Source of the DNA: an uncultured Candidatus Melainabacteria bacterium
GTDB lineage: Bacteria > Cyanobacteriota > Vampirovibrionia > Gastranaerophilales > Gastranaerophilaceae
NCBI GenBank assembly: GCA_934754775.1
Contig: CAKVIM010000001.1
Location: 62,001 to 126,000, forward strand
Direction: 5' to 3'
Length of the DNA: 64,000 nucleotides
This document shows, piece by piece, positions 45,394 to 54,922 of this stretch. Each line of letters starts with the position of its first letter. The stretch's first letter is position 1. The position numbers and the translations under genes are program-made. The notes beneath the pieces are model-generated. The model saw nothing but the letters and a program-made list of their open reading frames with translations. It did not search any database and was not told the origin of the DNA.

Positions 45394-46317
45394 ATGAATA
45401 ATTATTTTGAACTTAAAATCAATATCAATCCTGCAATCGAGGACGTTGTAGCTGACATATGTTTCTCAAATTTCGATTGTGAAGGTGTGGTTTTGGCTGA
45501 AGAAACTTACAAAGACCTTGTTATGACTGCAACTACAGAAGGAACTTTGAGAGTTTTCTTGACTGATTTGAAAAATAATCCTATTGAGGTTTTGAAACTT
45601 GAGCGTGAACTCCTAAAAGAGCGTGGATTCAGCGACGAAGAACTTGGAAGCTGGGAAGTTACACTTGATGAAAAAGAAAATCAAGATTGGTCAAAAAAAT
45701 GGAAAGAAAAATGGACTGTAACTCACGTTACAGACAAAATTGCAGTCGTTCCAAGCTGGATTAAATATGAGCCAAAAGCGGAAGAAATCGTAATTACACT
45801 CGACCCCGGATGTGCATTCGGAACAGGAACACACCAGACAACACAGTTATGTATGAAAGCTATAGAAAAATACCTTAAAAAAGGTGATTCAATGGCAGAT
45901 ATTGGTACAGGTTCAGGAATTCTGGCAATTTGTGCTATGAAATTCGGTGCAAGTTCGGCTTACGGATGTGATGTTGACGAAACGGTTATTGATGTTTGCA
46001 GAAAAAATGCCGAAATAAACGGAATTGACGTAGAACTTCCACAAAAAAACAATTCAGCAAAAGTTAAATTTGAGCTTAAAACAGCTGACCAACTCAATGA
46101 AAAATTTGATTTTGTTTGTGCAAATATTCTTCATAATGTTTTAGCTGAAATAATGGGTGATTTGAAAAACATTATGAAAGATGACGCAATAATGTCATTA
46201 AGCGGGATTTTGGATGAGAAAAAACCTATAGTATTGGAAGCAATCGAAAGAGAAGGGCTTAAAATAATTGATACAATAAGTCAAGATCAATGGATTAGCT
46301 TTGTAGTGACTAAATAA
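45394..46317 (+). CDS. prmA: Ribosomal protein L11 methyltransferase
   Basis: 307 residues. N-terminal recognition domain, then VITLDPGCAFGTGTHQTTQLC (about 130-150) and the SAM motif MADIGTGSGILAICAMKFGA (about 168-187), CANILHNVLAEI (about 242-253). Trimethylates ribosomal protein L11. 7 bp after accA, so co-transcribed. Confidence 0.93.
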   Translation: MNNYFELKININPAIEDVVADICFSNFDCEGVVLAEETYKDLVMTATTEGTLRVFLTDLKNNPIEVLKLERELLKERGFSDEELGSWEVTLDEKENQDWSKKWKEKWTVTHVTDKIAVVPSWIKYEPKAEEIVITLDPGCAFGTGTHQTTQLCMKAIEKYLKKGDSMADIGTGSGILAICAMKFGASSAYGCDVDETVIDVCRKNAEINGIDVELPQKNNSAKVKFELKTADQLNEKFDFVCANILHNVLAEIMGDLKNIMKDDAIMSLSGILDEKKPIVLEAIEREGLKIIDTISQDQWISFVVTK

Positions 46318-46367
46318 ATTAGCACAAATACTAATGAAAAATAATTTTTGTCGTACCAAAATATAGG

Positions 46368-46766
46368 ATGTACGATTCTTTATGGTATGCAAATCTTCCC
46401 AAACCACCGCTTATGCCGCCAAATTGGCTTTTCACGCCTGTTTGGATAATTTTGTATTTAGTGATTTTCTTGTCACTTTTAATTTACACAACGACAAAAT
46501 CACGTGGCGATAAAATCAAGGGATACGTTTATTTTATAATCCAAATGCTTCTCAATATTGCTTGGTCGCCGATTTTTTTCCTTATGAAAAATATCGAGCT
46601 TGCATTAGTAGTGATAATCTTGTTGGATGTTTTTGTATATCTTATGATAAGAAAATTTCACGAGGTGTCAAAGCTTGCTGCCGAGCTTTTGTACCCGTAT
46701 TTTTGGTGGATAATTTTTGCCACTTATCTAAATTGTGGAATAGTTGTATTAAGATTTTTGGCTTAA
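46368..46766 (+). CDS. TspO/MBR family membrane protein
   Basis: 132 residues with five predicted helices. Family signatures: WYANLPKPPLMPPNWLFTPVWIILY at the start and QMLLNIAWSPIFFLMKN (about 58-74), with the aromatic-rich end WWIIFATYLNCGIVVLR. TspO binds tetrapyrroles and cholesterol-like ligands and is linked to stress responses. No clear Shine-Dalgarno beyond AGGATG overlapping the start. Confidence 0.88.
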   Translation: MYDSLWYANLPKPPLMPPNWLFTPVWIILYLVIFLSLLIYTTTKSRGDKIKGYVYFIIQMLLNIAWSPIFFLMKNIELALVVIILLDVFVYLMIRKFHEVSKLAAELLYPYFWWIIFATYLNCGIVVLRFLA

Positions 46767-46869
46767 TCAAAAAAAGTTAATTTTTGGTTAAGAAAAGGTA
46801 GTTTTTTGCAAAACAGAGTAATAATATAGGTGTTGAAAGAAAAGGTAATAAATATGAAAGGAGAACATC

Positions 46870-47325
46870 ATGAAATTCTTAATTAAAAAATCACCTGACG
46901 GGTTTATTAAATCTGTAAATGATGAAATCAGTTCTATTTTAAACAGAAACTTTGACAGCTTTTTCCCTGAATACATTTATAACGAAGATGTAGACAAGTT
47001 CGCAATGCCAGTCGAATTGCACGAAAAAGATAATGAATATAGCGTAAGAGCAGAGCTTCCGGGTGTTAAGAAAGAGGACTTGGATATTGATATAGATAAA
47101 AACCACATCACTATCAATGCTAAGAAAGAAGAACAAAACAAAGAAGACACAAAGGGTTACAGAAAATCAGAATTCAGATATGGCGAATTCTCAAGAACTG
47201 TTTACTTCCCACAAGAAATCGATGTTGAAAAAACAGACGCAAAACTTGAACACGGTATTTTGGAAATCAATGCTCCAAAACTTGTTGCTGAAAAAAATAA
47301 TGCTAAAAAATTAACAGTTCATTAA
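46870..47325 (+). CDS. Small heat-shock protein Hsp20
   Basis: 151 residues, AAAGGAGAACATC upstream. Alpha-crystallin domain about 46-140: VELHEKDNEYSVRAELPGVKKEDLDIDI, FSRTVYFPQEIDVEKTDAKLEHGILEI, ending APKLVAEKNNAKKLTVH. ATP-independent holdase. A possible degenerate GGCAATTTTT-type promoter lies upstream (GGTAGTTTTT at 46797-46806 and TAATAT at 46822). A strong terminator follows. Confidence 0.95.
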   Translation: MKFLIKKSPDGFIKSVNDEISSILNRNFDSFFPEYIYNEDVDKFAMPVELHEKDNEYSVRAELPGVKKEDLDIDIDKNHITINAKKEEQNKEDTKGYRKSEFRYGEFSRTVYFPQEIDVEKTDAKLEHGILEINAPKLVAEKNNAKKLTVH

Positions 47326-47342
47326 TTGGGTTAATTAAGGTT

Positions 47343-47379
47343 AAAAAAGGCGGAACGCCGTTGGCGTTCCGCCTTTTTT
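47343..47379 (+). terminator. Rho-independent terminator of the Hsp20 gene
   Basis: GGCGGAACGCC (47349-47359) pairs with GGCGTTCCGCC (47363-47373), with A6 before and T6 after; it can act in both directions, also ending the acyltransferase operon. Confidence 0.9.
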
Positions 47380-47381
47380 CT

Positions 47382-48239
47382 TTATTCAAAATCATAAAAA
47401 TTATAAAACTGATACGGATACTTAAGCGTATATTCTTCCAAAAAATTTACGTATTCTTTCTTTAAATCCTCTAAAATAGCCATTTTTGTTTTGCTATCAG
47501 AAACAAATTTTTTGGTATGCACAACAAAATTTTCACCATCTTTTATGCAAACAATAAAACAAATCGGGCAACCCAACATCAGAGCAAATTTGAGCGTTCC
47601 GAGCGGAAATTTTGTTTTTCTGCCTAAAAATTCAGCTTCGTAGGTTTTATTTGTATTTTGAGCGGAAACTCTATCACCCGCTATAAAAACGATTTCGCCC
47701 GATTTAATCCTGTCTGCAATCTGAATAGATGTTTCGACTCCGATATCTTCAACAGGAAAAACTTCAAGATTAGTAGCTATTTCCATTTTTTTCAAAAATC
47801 GATTAAAAATTTCACACGCATTTGATTGAAGAAAAACATTTGCACGTGGAGCTTTCGGGTAAGCAAGCAATGCACGCAAAATTTCTACATTCCCAATGTG
47901 CGTTGTTATAAAAAATGTTCCGCTAAAATTTTTTTCATCATCTATTAAAAATCTATCGGGATCTATTTTTCCTGCAAACGCAAGTATTTTGTCAACAAGA
48001 GCGTTCGCAAAATTCAAAAACTGCCTGAATGAGCCAGTAATTTGCGGTTTATTAACTAGTTTAAGAAACTTTATTGAAGCATCTCGGCGTTCTTTTGCCG
48101 TCAAAAAAACCGCTAAAGCCACAAAAAAAGCTATCAGCCTTAAAACTTTTTCACCAAATATTTTGTACAGATAAAAACTAAGAAACAAGCGTTTTTCGCC
48201 GGCACCTCGTTCTTTCATCTGGAACCACATTTTAGACAT
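47382..48239 (-). CDS. Lysophospholipid/lipid A-type acyltransferase
   Basis: 285 residues. An N-terminal membrane helix (about 36-49), then the acyltransferase block TTHIGNVEI (His-x4-Glu, about 112-120), AGDRVS (about 183-188). The family is LpxL-like (COG4261), often found in aryl-polyene and related pigment clusters. It overlaps the methyltransferase gene by 8 bp. Acyl donor and acceptor are unknown. Confidence 0.8.
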   Translation of the reverse strand: MSKMWFQMKERGAGEKRLFLSFYLYKIFGEKVLRLIAFFVALAVFLTAKERRDASIKFLKLVNKPQITGSFRQFLNFANALVDKILAFAGKIDPDRFLIDDEKNFSGTFFITTHIGNVEILRALLAYPKAPRANVFLQSNACEIFNRFLKKMEIATNLEVFPVEDIGVETSIQIADRIKSGEIVFIAGDRVSAQNTNKTYEAEFLGRKTKFPLGTLKFALMLGCPICFIVCIKDGENFVVHTKKFVSDSKTKMAILEDLKKEYVNFLEEYTLKYPYQFYNFYDFE

Positions 48240-49284
48240 TTTTTACGCACCCCAAGAAAGTATAATCGTGAGCTCCGATTTCGTCGTAGACAGAAGAAAT
48301 TTTCCAGCCCGATTGATTTATCATCTCTTCCATGTCGCTATATGAGTACATTTTACTCTTTCCGTTTGCCATACAGGTAAAATAAAGCGAAGTATGAATG
48401 AGAGAAAATTTCGCACCCTCAAACCTTTGCCTGTCAATAAACGGCTCCAAAATATAAACTTTTGTATCAGCTGATGAGTTCAGAGCAATGCGTTTTAGGA
48501 TAAAAATAATTTGCTCTTTTGAAAAACAGTCCAAAAACTGGCTCATCAAAACAGCACCCGAAATTTGAGGAAAATCAGATTTTTCATCCAAAACATTTGT
48601 TGAGAAAAATTTACAACCCTCAAGCTCTTTGTCGTTTCTAACGTATTCAATATTATCCGGCAAATCAACCATTGTAATATCAATATTCGGATTTTTCTTT
48701 AGACAAAGACGTTCAAACTTCCCTGTATTTGCTCCAATATCAAAGATTTTTTTTGAGTCGGAAATTATTTTGTAAACAATATCAAAACAACAATCAGAAT
48801 AATAATGGTCAAATCCATACCAGCTTCTTTGCATTTTTGCGGGCAGTTTTGTCAAATACGGATAAATTGTATCAGCTTTAGGAAAAAGCTTCTTAAAACC
48901 CTCACAAGAGCCTTTCTGAAAAGATTCTGTAAGACTTTCTGCACCTCTGTAGCAAACATCTCTTACGTATTCAAAATTTACTTTTGTCATCTCGTCATAC
49001 AAAAAAGCCTGCCCGAGTTGAGTAGAAGAGTATTCTTTTTTCTCGTTTTTCTCAATAATACCAATTACTTCAGCTGCTTCTAAAAGCGTTGTCACTGTGT
49101 ACTCATTTAGGTTCAATTCTTGCATCAATTCAGTTTTAGAATGCGGTTTTGTATCCACAGATTTTAGGATACCAAATTCAATAATAGAATTAACCGCCTG
49201 AAACATCAAAGGTGCAAAAGCTATTCTCTGAGCATGCGTTAGCGTTTCAATGAGTTGCTGTTTGTGTTTTTCTCTATTTGTCAT
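48232..49284 (-). CDS. SAM-dependent O-methyltransferase
   Basis: 350 residues. N-terminal winged-helix dimerisation domain (AQRIAFAPLMFQAVNSIIEFGIL, about 18-40), then the SAM-binding core IFDIGANTGKFERLCLKK (about 183-200) and TMVDLPDNIEYV. The family type and its neighbours match methyltransferases of aryl-polyene/flexirubin clusters. Between the MMPL exporter and the acyltransferase, overlapping both. Confidence 0.8.
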   Translation of the reverse strand: MTNREKHKQQLIETLTHAQRIAFAPLMFQAVNSIIEFGILKSVDTKPHSKTELMQELNLNEYTVTTLLEAAEVIGIIEKNEKKEYSSTQLGQAFLYDEMTKVNFEYVRDVCYRGAESLTESFQKGSCEGFKKLFPKADTIYPYLTKLPAKMQRSWYGFDHYYSDCCFDIVYKIISDSKKIFDIGANTGKFERLCLKKNPNIDITMVDLPDNIEYVRNDKELEGCKFFSTNVLDEKSDFPQISGAVLMSQFLDCFSKEQIIFILKRIALNSSADTKVYILEPFIDRQRFEGAKFSLIHTSLYFTCMANGKSKMYSYSDMEEMINQSGWKISSVYDEIGAHDYTFLGCVKNV

Positions 49285-51250
49285 AATCTGATTTTATCAT
49301 AAACAGGCTTAACAAATATGAGCTTAAAATCCCCAAAAACAAAGTTATTCCAAGCGAACTTATTGCCTTAAAACTGGTTAGTGACAACAATAAAAACGAA
49401 AAAGCCGTCGAAAACGCTGACATAAACACTGCATCAGAAGATTTTTCACCGCTATTAAGCCTAAAAATCGAATAGTCAAGACTAAATCCTATAATTAAAA
49501 ATAGAGCTAGAATATGAAATAAATTTATTTCATATCCGCAAATCGAAATCAAACTAAGAGCAAATAATACACCCAAAATCGGCGATATTACTATTTTTAT
49601 GGAATTCTTAAATCCAAAAAACCAAGTCAAAAATACAAACAAAACAAAATAAACAATCGGTAAAAGTTTCAAACATTCTTTTCTTGAATTAGAAAGCTGT
49701 TTTGTTATCTCATCAGTCGGATTTATTGAATTATCAAAGTGTTTTGGAGTTATTACAAAAGAAGTCTGATTATCAAGCATAAATTCGTCTTTAAGCGGAA
49801 AATCATTCACATTATAGAGTTTGAACTCTTTGTTTTTTATTTTTGAAACCACTTCATTGTTTAAAAAAGTTGCATATTCGCTTAAATTATTGTTATAAAG
49901 CTCTTTTGTCAATTCCAAATTTTCTTTCTGGCGTGATTTTGAGGCGACGAAATCAGAAATCGAAATTGAATTCTCTATATTTAATTTTTCTTCTTGCTCA
50001 ATTATTTCATCAAGATTTTTTCCTTTAACAAGAATAAATTCTGTAACAGAAGGGTTAAAAACCTTGCGGTACAAATTTTCTGACTGCAACAAAGTTTTAG
50101 ACGGTTTATAAAGTGATTTTATATTATCATCAAATTTGACTCTCAGGCCGCCACAAAAAATAATCAGCAAAACAAAAATAAGGACAACCAGCTTAAATCT
50201 TGAAATATCAAATCTTGGAAAAGTCGAATAGTTTGTAATTTTTAAATCAGATAAAACTATAAGTACAAACAAATAGACGCCAATCAAGCCAAATGACGTA
50301 AATACAGCGATTTCACGTAGAACTTCCATATTGGAAAAAATCAGCGTCGAAAACGCAAGCACTGTAGTTAACATAGAAGCTGTAAGGTTCTTTTTAAAAC
50401 TTTTTTCAGCACCCGTTAAAAAATAATGCAGTGAATAATCTAAGCTTATCCCGATTAGAGAAGTCGAAAATACGAAAGTCAAAATATGCAATCTCGGAAA
50501 AATCAGAGCTGACGCTGAATACCCGAACATAAACCCGAATAAAATGCTTAAACCAATCGGAAGAATTATTTTTGGTGATTTAAAATAAAAATTACAGAGC
50601 AAAATTAAGCATAGAGTCGAAACTAAGCAGATAATATTTATCTCAAAAGCAGATTTGTGACTGGTTATAAAGGTATGAACTGGAGCTCCGCACAAATAAA
50701 TTTTTCCGCTCTCTGCATTTTTTTGTGCGTTAATAAAACGCTCAACTTCACTATTATCAGTAATTTTATAATGTGAAACAGAATAATATTTCCCGCCAAA
50801 TTCTTTTGTTTGCTCGTCTTTTATCTGGCTCAAAACAAAATCCGTTGCAAAAAGATACGGATCAAAATCCGGCAAAGCTATATAAAATCCCATTGGATTA
50901 TAAACTCGCTCCAGAGCAAATTTGTCGAGGGTTTTGTAATCTTTTTGCTTAAGTAAATTTCTCGTTTTTTCACTCAAAAAGTTTTCAGGATAATTTTTGT
51001 AAACATTCAACAGTGGCGAACTATCGTAATTCAAATTCGGAAGCTCTGATTTTAAATCCTCTAACCCCTCAAAAGAGTCTGATTCCAGAATAACATCAAG
51101 ATATTTTGATGATATATTTGTGAGTTTTATTATTGGAGAAGATGTATCCAAAAATGCCTTTGTGAGCTCCGTTTCAACAGGTTTTGCCTGAAATATAGCA
51201 AACAAAAAAATCACTAATGAGAGAGTTAAAAATAAAATTTTTTTCCACAT
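49274..51250 (-). CDS. MMPL/RND-family exporter, aryl-polyene-cluster type
   Basis: 658 residues, two repeats of one helix, a periplasmic loop and five helices (membrane blocks at about 210-365 and 530-655). IGISLDYSLHYFLTG (first half) and IIGFSLDYSIFRL (second half) are the conserved helix motifs of MMPL exporters. Likely moves a lipid-linked product across the inner membrane. First gene of a three-gene operon; the mRNA is predicted leaderless. Confidence 0.85.
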   Translation of the reverse strand: MWKKILFLTLSLVIFLFAIFQAKPVETELTKAFLDTSSPIIKLTNISSKYLDVILESDSFEGLEDLKSELPNLNYDSSPLLNVYKNYPENFLSEKTRNLLKQKDYKTLDKFALERVYNPMGFYIALPDFDPYLFATDFVLSQIKDEQTKEFGGKYYSVSHYKITDNSEVERFINAQKNAESGKIYLCGAPVHTFITSHKSAFEINIICLVSTLCLILLCNFYFKSPKIILPIGLSILFGFMFGYSASALIFPRLHILTFVFSTSLIGISLDYSLHYFLTGAEKSFKKNLTASMLTTVLAFSTLIFSNMEVLREIAVFTSFGLIGVYLFVLIVLSDLKITNYSTFPRFDISRFKLVVLIFVLLIIFCGGLRVKFDDNIKSLYKPSKTLLQSENLYRKVFNPSVTEFILVKGKNLDEIIEQEEKLNIENSISISDFVASKSRQKENLELTKELYNNNLSEYATFLNNEVVSKIKNKEFKLYNVNDFPLKDEFMLDNQTSFVITPKHFDNSINPTDEITKQLSNSRKECLKLLPIVYFVLFVFLTWFFGFKNSIKIVISPILGVLFALSLISICGYEINLFHILALFLIIGFSLDYSIFRLNSGEKSSDAVFMSAFSTAFSFLLLSLTSFKAISSLGITLFLGILSSYLLSLFMIKSDYDK

Positions 51251-51262
51251 ACAATTATTTTA
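51251..51262 (-). promoter_or_regulatory. Leaderless -10 box of the MMPL gene
   Basis: Minus strand TAAAAT (51257-51262), 6 nt before the ATG at 51250, overlapping the stop region of rnhB. Confidence 0.65.
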
Positions 51263-51899
51263 ACACAGCCTGCTCAAACTCTAGTTTTGCAAAATGTTTT
51301 TTCAGAAAAGAAGGTCTGTGATACTTTGTAAGCCCGTATTTATCAATCGCTTCGATATGCTCTTTTGTCAAATATCCTGCATTTTTAGCCCAATTATAAA
51401 CAGGAAATTCTTCGTGCAATTTATCCATATATCTGTCACGTGTAACTTTCGCAAGAATACTTGCAGCAGCAATAGAAGCCGATTTTGAGTCACCTTTTAT
51501 CACAAACTGTTGCAGATAATTATAATTTTTTATCAATTTATTGCCGTCAACAAGAGTCAAACAATTTGGGTTCTTTATTATGCCGGAACAAGCAATATTC
51601 ATAGCTTTTAAAGAAGAATTGAGAATATTGATTTTTTCAATCTCATCAACTTCAACGCAAACTATTTTGTTTAAAGTTCCATTTTTTATCACATCATAAA
51701 TCGACTCACGCTTTTTACGTGTAAGTTTTTTTGAATCGTTCAAAATTTCAAGGTCTTTGATTAGTCCTTCCGTAACTTTTTCAAAACACACAGCCGCAGC
51801 AAAAACTCCACCTGCAGCTGGACCTCTGCCGGCTTCATCCGTTCCGATTATTGTTGTTCCAAAACTTTTATCAAACTCAAACAATTCTTTTGATGACAT
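51255..51899 (-). CDS. rnhB: Ribonuclease HII
   Basis: 214 residues from the ATG at 51899 (AGAGG upstream). Catalytic motifs IGTDEAGRGPAAGGVFAAAV (Asp-Glu near 17-18), LTVDGN, and SASIAAASILAKVTRDRYM. Removes RNA from RNA-DNA hybrids, including misincorporated ribonucleotides. 7 bp after the M2 peptidase gene. Confidence 0.96.
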   Translation of the reverse strand: MSSKELFEFDKSFGTTIIGTDEAGRGPAAGGVFAAAVCFEKVTEGLIKDLEILNDSKKLTRKKRESIYDVIKNGTLNKIVCVEVDEIEKINILNSSLKAMNIACSGIIKNPNCLTLVDGNKLIKNYNYLQQFVIKGDSKSASIAAASILAKVTRDRYMDKLHEEFPVYNWAKNAGYLTKEHIEAIDKYGLTKYHRPSFLKKHFAKLEFEQAVLK

Positions 51900-51906
51900 A
51901 AAACCT

Positions 51907-53442
51907 CTATTCAAAAATATTTATCATATCTTTTGCCGAAAACTCTTCTCCCGTAAGCTTTTTGATTAATTCGTATTCATCAATTGATGCTCCGTGTTCA
52001 AAGATATTTTCGTTCATAAATTCGGCAGAAGCTTTGTTTTCAGTAATTTCACCGAGTTCTGATTTCAAATAATTGTAAATCTGAGCTTTCATTACATTTG
52101 CTCTAAAATAGTTTTGGTAATACGCAGGATGTGAAAGATAGTGAGGAATTGTAGCCCACTCATTATCCGCAATATCACTTCTATTTAGATATTTGTTTCT
52201 CAAATCGTTCCACAAATCAGCTGGATTTATTTCCGGATTTTTGTATAATTCTCGCTCAAATTCAATAATAAGCAAACTTTTAGCAATAAATCCGGCTTCA
52301 TCTTCTACAAAGTCATGCTTAAATTTTTCCAAACTTTCAGCCGGCACAATATCACTCAAAACGTTTTCACGCTTGATTATATCACCCATCATCATTGCTA
52401 TAGCCTCGGTCACAGCAGGTGATGCAGCACGTTTATCCAAAAACGGAAGGTTTGTAGATATACCTAAATCATAAACGCAATGCCCCATTTCGTGGTTTAG
52501 TGTATCAAGACTAATGACGTTATTTGTAAGATTTGCAAGTATTCTTGAATCTTTTCCGGCTTCTACACCAAAACAAAATCCGTGGGTATTTTTGCCTTTT
52601 CTTGGAAACAAATCAAGTGTCAATTTACCTTCTGAAAGCATTTTATCGACATCATAGCCCATTTTATTATACATGGATTTTGAAATAAGCGTTATATCTT
52701 GGTTTTTTAAAACTTCATTCACCGCTTTTTCAGAATTCGTGTCCAATAAAAGCCCATAGTGATAGGATTTTAGCTCATCTGTTTTGAAAAAAGATTTAAG
52801 CTCATTTTGTTTTTTTGATTGGATTTCTTTTATTTTAGTTTTTGTTTTTGAATAAACTTCGTCAATCAAATTATCCAAAAAGCTTGTTTCTACTTCGTAA
52901 TCCTCTTTTAGTTTGTATTCAAAATAATTATCATAACCTTTTGTTTTCGCATAATCATTTCTCATTTTTACAAACTCAATCAAATCCTCGGCTATCAAAT
53001 CGCCGCCTTTTATTTTTGCTAGGTATGCTTTTTCTCTTATTTGCAGATTTTCTTCGTTTTGCAAAATCCTTGTTATCTCTGTTTTTGTAACTTCTTTATC
53101 ATCTATTTTTGGGATATAGGAGTTAAATTTTTTAGCAATTTCGTTTTCTTTTTTTCTTAGTTTTTTGAGTTCTTCGCCTGTATTCAATTCTTCGTCGAAT
53201 TCTTTTAGCAAGTCTTTAAGTTGTTTTTGCTCGTGTTTCGTTAATTTTGTTTTGTCTATTTTTTTGAATTCTTCGTAAGCGTCTTTGTTTTTGAAAAGAT
53301 TAGAATAATTTTCCTGTGCATCCTCGTATTTCTGCATATTTTCAGGAGTTGAGTTTGTATAAAAATCCCAGCATTTTTTTTCTAAATCAATAGAGATTTT
53401 TTCTAATTCTACACAAAATTTATCACGAAGCTCTTTAAACAT
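51907..53442 (-). CDS. M2-family (ACE-like) zinc peptidase
   Basis: 511 residues from the ATG at 53442 (GAGGG upstream). The zinc motif HEMGH is followed after 24 residues by the third ligand in TEAIA, the spacing and wording of the M2 angiotensin-converting-enzyme family. The rest is helical. No signal peptide, so it is cytoplasmic and probably trims peptides. Upstream of rnhB, co-transcribed. Confidence 0.88.
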   Translation of the reverse strand: MFKELRDKFCVELEKISIDLEKKCWDFYTNSTPENMQKYEDAQENYSNLFKNKDAYEEFKKIDKTKLTKHEQKQLKDLLKEFDEELNTGEELKKLRKKENEIAKKFNSYIPKIDDKEVTKTEITRILQNEENLQIREKAYLAKIKGGDLIAEDLIEFVKMRNDYAKTKGYDNYFEYKLKEDYEVETSFLDNLIDEVYSKTKTKIKEIQSKKQNELKSFFKTDELKSYHYGLLLDTNSEKAVNEVLKNQDITLISKSMYNKMGYDVDKMLSEGKLTLDLFPRKGKNTHGFCFGVEAGKDSRILANLTNNVISLDTLNHEMGHCVYDLGISTNLPFLDKRAASPAVTEAIAMMMGDIIKRENVLSDIVPAESLEKFKHDFVEDEAGFIAKSLLIIEFERELYKNPEINPADLWNDLRNKYLNRSDIADNEWATIPHYLSHPAYYQNYFRANVMKAQIYNYLKSELGEITENKASAEFMNENIFEHGASIDEYELIKKLTGEEFSAKDMINIFE

Positions 53443-53534
53443 AATAAACCCTCTTTTTTTGTTATTATACAGGAAAAATTGATGAGGTTTCAACTTGTTA
53501 AAATATACTTTTTTACTTCTATTCAAAAAATCTT

Positions 53535-53825
53535 CATTTTTCCTTGCGGATTAACACCTCACCCGCATTCGTACGGTTCGCACAGCTCACCTACGACTGC
53601 TCCCTCTCCATCTGGAGAGGGTTGGGGTGAGGTCTTAGCCCGTTAGGGACAGAACATCATTCGCACCACGAGCGTCCCTTAGCGAGTGTAAGAGTGCCGG
53701 TGAACCGGCTACATCCATTCAATCCACGCCCGAAGGGCGTAAGAAGCGGTAGCGTATTTTCTCTTTCTTTTCGTACTTTTCTTTCTATTTTAATTCGCAA
53801 CAAAAGAGAAAGAAAAGTACATATT
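53535..53825. repeat. Composite intergenic repeat with long hairpin
   Basis: Starts with CTTGCGGATTAACACCTCAC and the usual CCCTCTCC blocks, then (53774-53821) a hairpin with arms GTACTTTTCTTTCT/AGAAAGAAAAGTAC. No gene. Confidence 0.6.
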
Positions 53826-53976
53826 ATTAAAAAAAATTTTAAGAAAAAAATAGAATCATTTACCCCTAAATTTACCCCAAATTTTTCTAAAAGTTTTCTA
53901 TTTATTATTATAATTATATTTAATTAATTTAATTAATTATATAATATCTTCATCTTCTTCATCTGCTCCAATTATT

Positions 53977-54176
53977 TGTTCAAAACTATCTGTAACCCAA
54001 TAAAATCAATACTTTTTCATGTTCAAAATTATGTAGAAAGATTGTAGAAAACTCAAAAGTTTTGAACATCTTTCTACATTTTTTTTCCAAAAATTATCCA
54101 ATCTTTTTCTTATTTGTCAAAACATGTTCATAACTCAAAAGTTTTGAACATGTTTTCTACATAGTTTTGAACATGT
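53977..54176. promoter_or_regulatory. Array of TTTTGAACA operator-like motifs
   Basis: Full copies of TTTTGAACA or its complement at 53977, 54020, 54060, 54142 and 54165, plus a half at 54125, often beside TTTCTACA or TGTAGAAA. Pairs form palindromes: ATGTAGAAAGAT (54031-54042)/54068-54079, and AAAACATGTTCA (54119-54130)/54145-54156. An AT-rich tract precedes it (53861-53950). It is the 5' region of the VWA gene. Function unknown; operator array is the simplest reading. Confidence 0.55.
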
Positions 54177-54204
54177 TGGCAATGTTTTTTTTAATAAAAC
54201 AAGA

Positions 54205-54216
54205 TAGATTATTTTT
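54205..54216 (+). promoter_or_regulatory. Leaderless -10 box of the VWA gene
   Basis: TAGATT (54205-54210), 6 nt before the ATG at 54217; no Shine-Dalgarno. Confidence 0.5.
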
Positions 54217-54915
54217 ATGAAGAAAATATTTTTGTTTTTAATTTTTTTAATCATTCCTGTTTTAGCATACGATGTTTATTTTCCTAATGATTACAAATAT
54301 CAGGATAAAGGCGACAAATTGTTATTTGTAATTGATTATTCAAACAGTATGGGAGAATATCTTGAACACAAAACAAAAGTTAATCAAGTTAATGATATGA
54401 TGAATTATATTTTGCCCCAGATTTCACCTTCAACAAAAGTCGGACTTCGAGTTTACGGCCATACTTGTAATTTAATTGCATATAATGCTTGCAGAAGTTC
54501 AGAACTCATTGTTCCGCTTGCGTTTTCAAACTCTGCTTCTATACTTTCCGCAATGTCAAAACTTCGACCCAGGGGAATGACTCCGATAACTTATTCACTA
54601 AAACAAGCTGTCAAAAAAGATTTATCGGGATATGACGGAATAAAACATATAATTTTGTTAACAGACGGCGGGGAAAATTGTGACGAAAGCCCTTGCGATT
54701 ATTCGATAGAATTGGTTAAAACAAGACGTGATATTAAGATAGATGTTATTGCTTTTAATGTTCATGACGACGACGATTTGGCACAGTTAAAATGTACAGC
54801 CGATGTAACCGGTGGAATGTTTTCTGAAGTTGATACTAAAGCAGACTTGTTTAGAACTATGGAAAATATGATTTTGCCGCACAAAAATGTTGAAGCAGTG
54901 ATTTATAAAGAATAA
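54217..54915 (+). CDS. Secreted von Willebrand factor A domain protein
   Basis: 232 residues. Signal peptide about 1-17 (KKIFLFLIFLIIPVLA). VWA domain with the metal-site motif DYSNSMG (D-x-S-x-S), the threonine in GMTPIT and LLTDGGENCDESPCDYS. Six Cys suggest disulphides outside the cytoplasm. VWA domains bind ligands through a metal. Preceded by the TTTTGAACA array; predicted leaderless. Converges with the hydroxyacid dehydrogenase gene. Confidence 0.85.
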   Translation: MKKIFLFLIFLIIPVLAYDVYFPNDYKYQDKGDKLLFVIDYSNSMGEYLEHKTKVNQVNDMMNYILPQISPSTKVGLRVYGHTCNLIAYNACRSSELIVPLAFSNSASILSAMSKLRPRGMTPITYSLKQAVKKDLSGYDGIKHIILLTDGGENCDESPCDYSIELVKTRRDIKIDVIAFNVHDDDDLAQLKCTADVTGGMFSEVDTKADLFRTMENMILPHKNVEAVIYKE

Positions 54916-54922
54916 ATCTTTA

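Noticed and set aside
46761..46792. Hairpin after the TspO gene as a terminator
   Set aside because: CTTAA-x-CAAAAA/TTTTTG-x-TTAAG can pair but is AT-only and has no T tract after it.
53694..53927. 77-codon frame before the VWA gene
   Set aside because: Lies in repeat and AT-rich DNA; Lys/Phe/Ile composition is that of random AT-rich sequence.
53861..54180. Replication origin in the AT-rich tract and iterated motifs
   Set aside because: No DnaA-box cluster (TTATCCACA) and no dnaA nearby; the operator array explanation is simpler, especially as the motif recurs at the neighbouring promoter.
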